This document shows positions 42,284 to 43,206 of a stretch of DNA of 43,206 nucleotides, piece after piece. The translations under genes were made by a program, and so were the position numbers. Positions within the stretch are counted from its first letter, which is position 1; each line of letters opens with the position of its first letter. The notes under the pieces were generated by a model. That model was given only the letters and a program-made list of their open reading frames with translations. It ran no database searches and was not told the DNA's origin. This DNA is from Methanosarcina sp. UBA5 (GTDB taxonomy: Archaea > Halobacteriota > Methanosarcinia > Methanosarcinales > Methanosarcinaceae). The stretch lies in the NCBI RefSeq assembly GCF_002505485.1, contig NZ_DAVG01000054.1, positions 1-43,206 on the forward strand, read 5' to 3'.

Positions 42284-42952
42284 CTATTCGGTAAATTTCG
42301 GACCTTCAAAGTGCAATTCGCTTCTATTTGGTGAAAAACTGGAATCTGTCAATTTTATCCTGCACTGGGAGTCAGGTGTGACGTTTATATCCATGCTGAG
42401 AATTTTCCTGTAAATATTTCTTTTTTGCACAATAGGCCACCACCCGTAGAGAAAAACATACGCAGGCTCCCACAAGGCAACCCAACCTATAATTGTCAGG
42501 CCTTCGGAGAACATGGTATTTATCAATCCCTGTTCAAGCGTTGAAATAAGCCGTATTATGAGCAAGCAGAGAAAAAGGAAGAAAATCGCAATTGCCATGT
42601 TTCTTCTTCCTCGCTGAAGAAGTCTCCTCAACTCTATGTCCGTGAGAACTTTTTTGTAAGAAAAATGGTTCTTTATTGCTTCTTTAAGGGTGCGCTCGGT
42701 CTCTCCATCAAACTCGGAAGAGGGAGCGTATATTACAATTCCAAGGGGCTTTTTTAGAGGGAACTCTCCAACGGTATTATAAATATATTCTTCCGCTTCC
42801 GGGTCAAGCTCTTTTTCGCGAAAAGGGGCAGGATCAAAAGAATTGAAAATTTGCATTATGTTGTGCAGCTCAAGTTCAATTAGAAGTTTTCCATCCCGCT
42901 CTCTGTAAAGAGCTTCTGTTCCTTTTGGGGAAGAATCTATCCCCCAGACCAC
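42284..42952 (-). CDS. Conserved-looking membrane protein with two transmembrane helices, unknown function
   Basis: 222 residues; family not recognised. The first 115 residues are soluble and mixed alpha/beta (KLLIELELHNIMQIFNSFD, LGIVIYAPSS). Two hydrophobic segments follow (about 118-138, MAIAIFFLFLCLLIIRLIS; about 148-168, LTIIGWVALWEPAYVFLYGW), then a short basic patch and a soluble tail of about 45 residues. So both ends are on the same side of the membrane. The start used is a GTG at 42950-42952 giving MVWGIDSSPKG; no clear Shine-Dalgarno site, so a leaderless message or other start is possible. Confidence 0.65.
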   Translation of the reverse strand: MVWGIDSSPKGTEALYRERDGKLLIELELHNIMQIFNSFDPAPFREKELDPEAEEYIYNTVGEFPLKKPLGIVIYAPSSEFDGETERTLKEAIKNHFSYKKVLTDIELRRLLQRGRRNMAIAIFFLFLCLLIIRLISTLEQGLINTMFSEGLTIIGWVALWEPAYVFLYGWWPIVQKRNIYRKILSMDINVTPDSQCRIKLTDSSFSPNRSELHFEGPKFTE

Positions 42953-43206
42953 TTTTATCTACCTTCTATGGAAAATTTTTAAAAATTTAGAAAAATTGTT
43001 TTTAAACATAACTAAACAGTTTCAAGTTTAATATAAAGTTTTGCTTTTTGCGCTTTTGGTTTGGGGTCAAACTAAAGCTTCTTAGAATTAATGGTTAAAA
43101 AACTTTAAAATCAAATTGCGTGCGGCCACCCCACCCTAAAGGATGGGGTATGCTTCGGGCCGCCCGCCCGGTTTCTAGGGAATAATTAAGTATCCATTTA
43201 CAAGAC
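42953..43206. other. Right-end non-coding region with a GC-rich hairpin
   Basis: No gene seen up to the window end. Upstream AT-rich part may hold the promoter of the membrane-protein gene. From 43118 onward the base composition jumps to high GC; the hairpin CCCCACCCTAAAGGATGGGG (43129-43148) followed by TATGCTTCGGGCCGCCCGCC resembles the structured ends of IS200/IS605 elements. Anything beyond the window is unknown. Confidence 0.4.

Overview
The window looks like the chromosome of a methanogenic archaeon of the Methanosarcina type. It is AT-rich, has an archaeal long-form FKBP prolyl isomerase, a class II tRNA-Ser(UGA), a NikR-type regulator, and an archaeal wybutosine enzyme (Taw2-like). 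The genus is inferred from gene style and not from a database match.

Left flank (1-9000): two tandem paralogous GNAT acetyltransferases, a NikR-type regulator with tandem dyads just upstream, an FKBP isomerase, tRNA-Ser, an acyltransferase-3 membrane protein, gene debris, miniature mobile elements, MscL, about 1.1 kb of AT-rich DNA without a convincing gene, and exonuclease III.

Core (9250-40678, all on the minus strand, so read right to left): an almost complete extracellular contractile injection system (eCIS, relative of Afp/PVC and of contractile phage tails). The order of transcription is: small Cys-containing protein, AAA+ ATPase, Pvc16/DUF4255 cap-type protein, carboxypeptidase-regulatory-like protein, a 374-bp spacer with repeats, a single sheath protein, tube protein 1, tail-assembly-like protein, a DUF6760-like frame without a start codon, tube protein 2, an 859-residue repeat protein, LysM baseplate protein, gpD-like hub, gp5-like spike, PAAR tip, gp25, two baseplate-J proteins, gpI-like protein with a propeller-like front, a 1003-residue fibre-like repeat protein, and then the cargo. 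The cargo is two apparently intact polymorphic-toxin effectors, both ending in zinc-deaminase motifs (one also with a methyltransferase-like domain), with a broken third cargo gene between them. No immunity gene is recognisable next to either toxin. I also see no conventional Afp14 tape-measure gene.

Right flank (41100-43206): a Taw2-like tRNA-modifying enzyme in the opposite orientation, a two-helix membrane protein of unknown function, and a GC-rich hairpin resembling an IS200/IS605 end.

The points I consider most worth checking are: a possible -1 frameshift joining the tail-assembly-like protein to the DUF6760-like frame, as in tail chaperones of phages; the repeat-expanded 859-residue protein sitting where phages carry the tape measure; two deaminase effectors with different active-site layouts; and a miniature inverted-repeat element lying 23 bp upstream of the broken effector gene.
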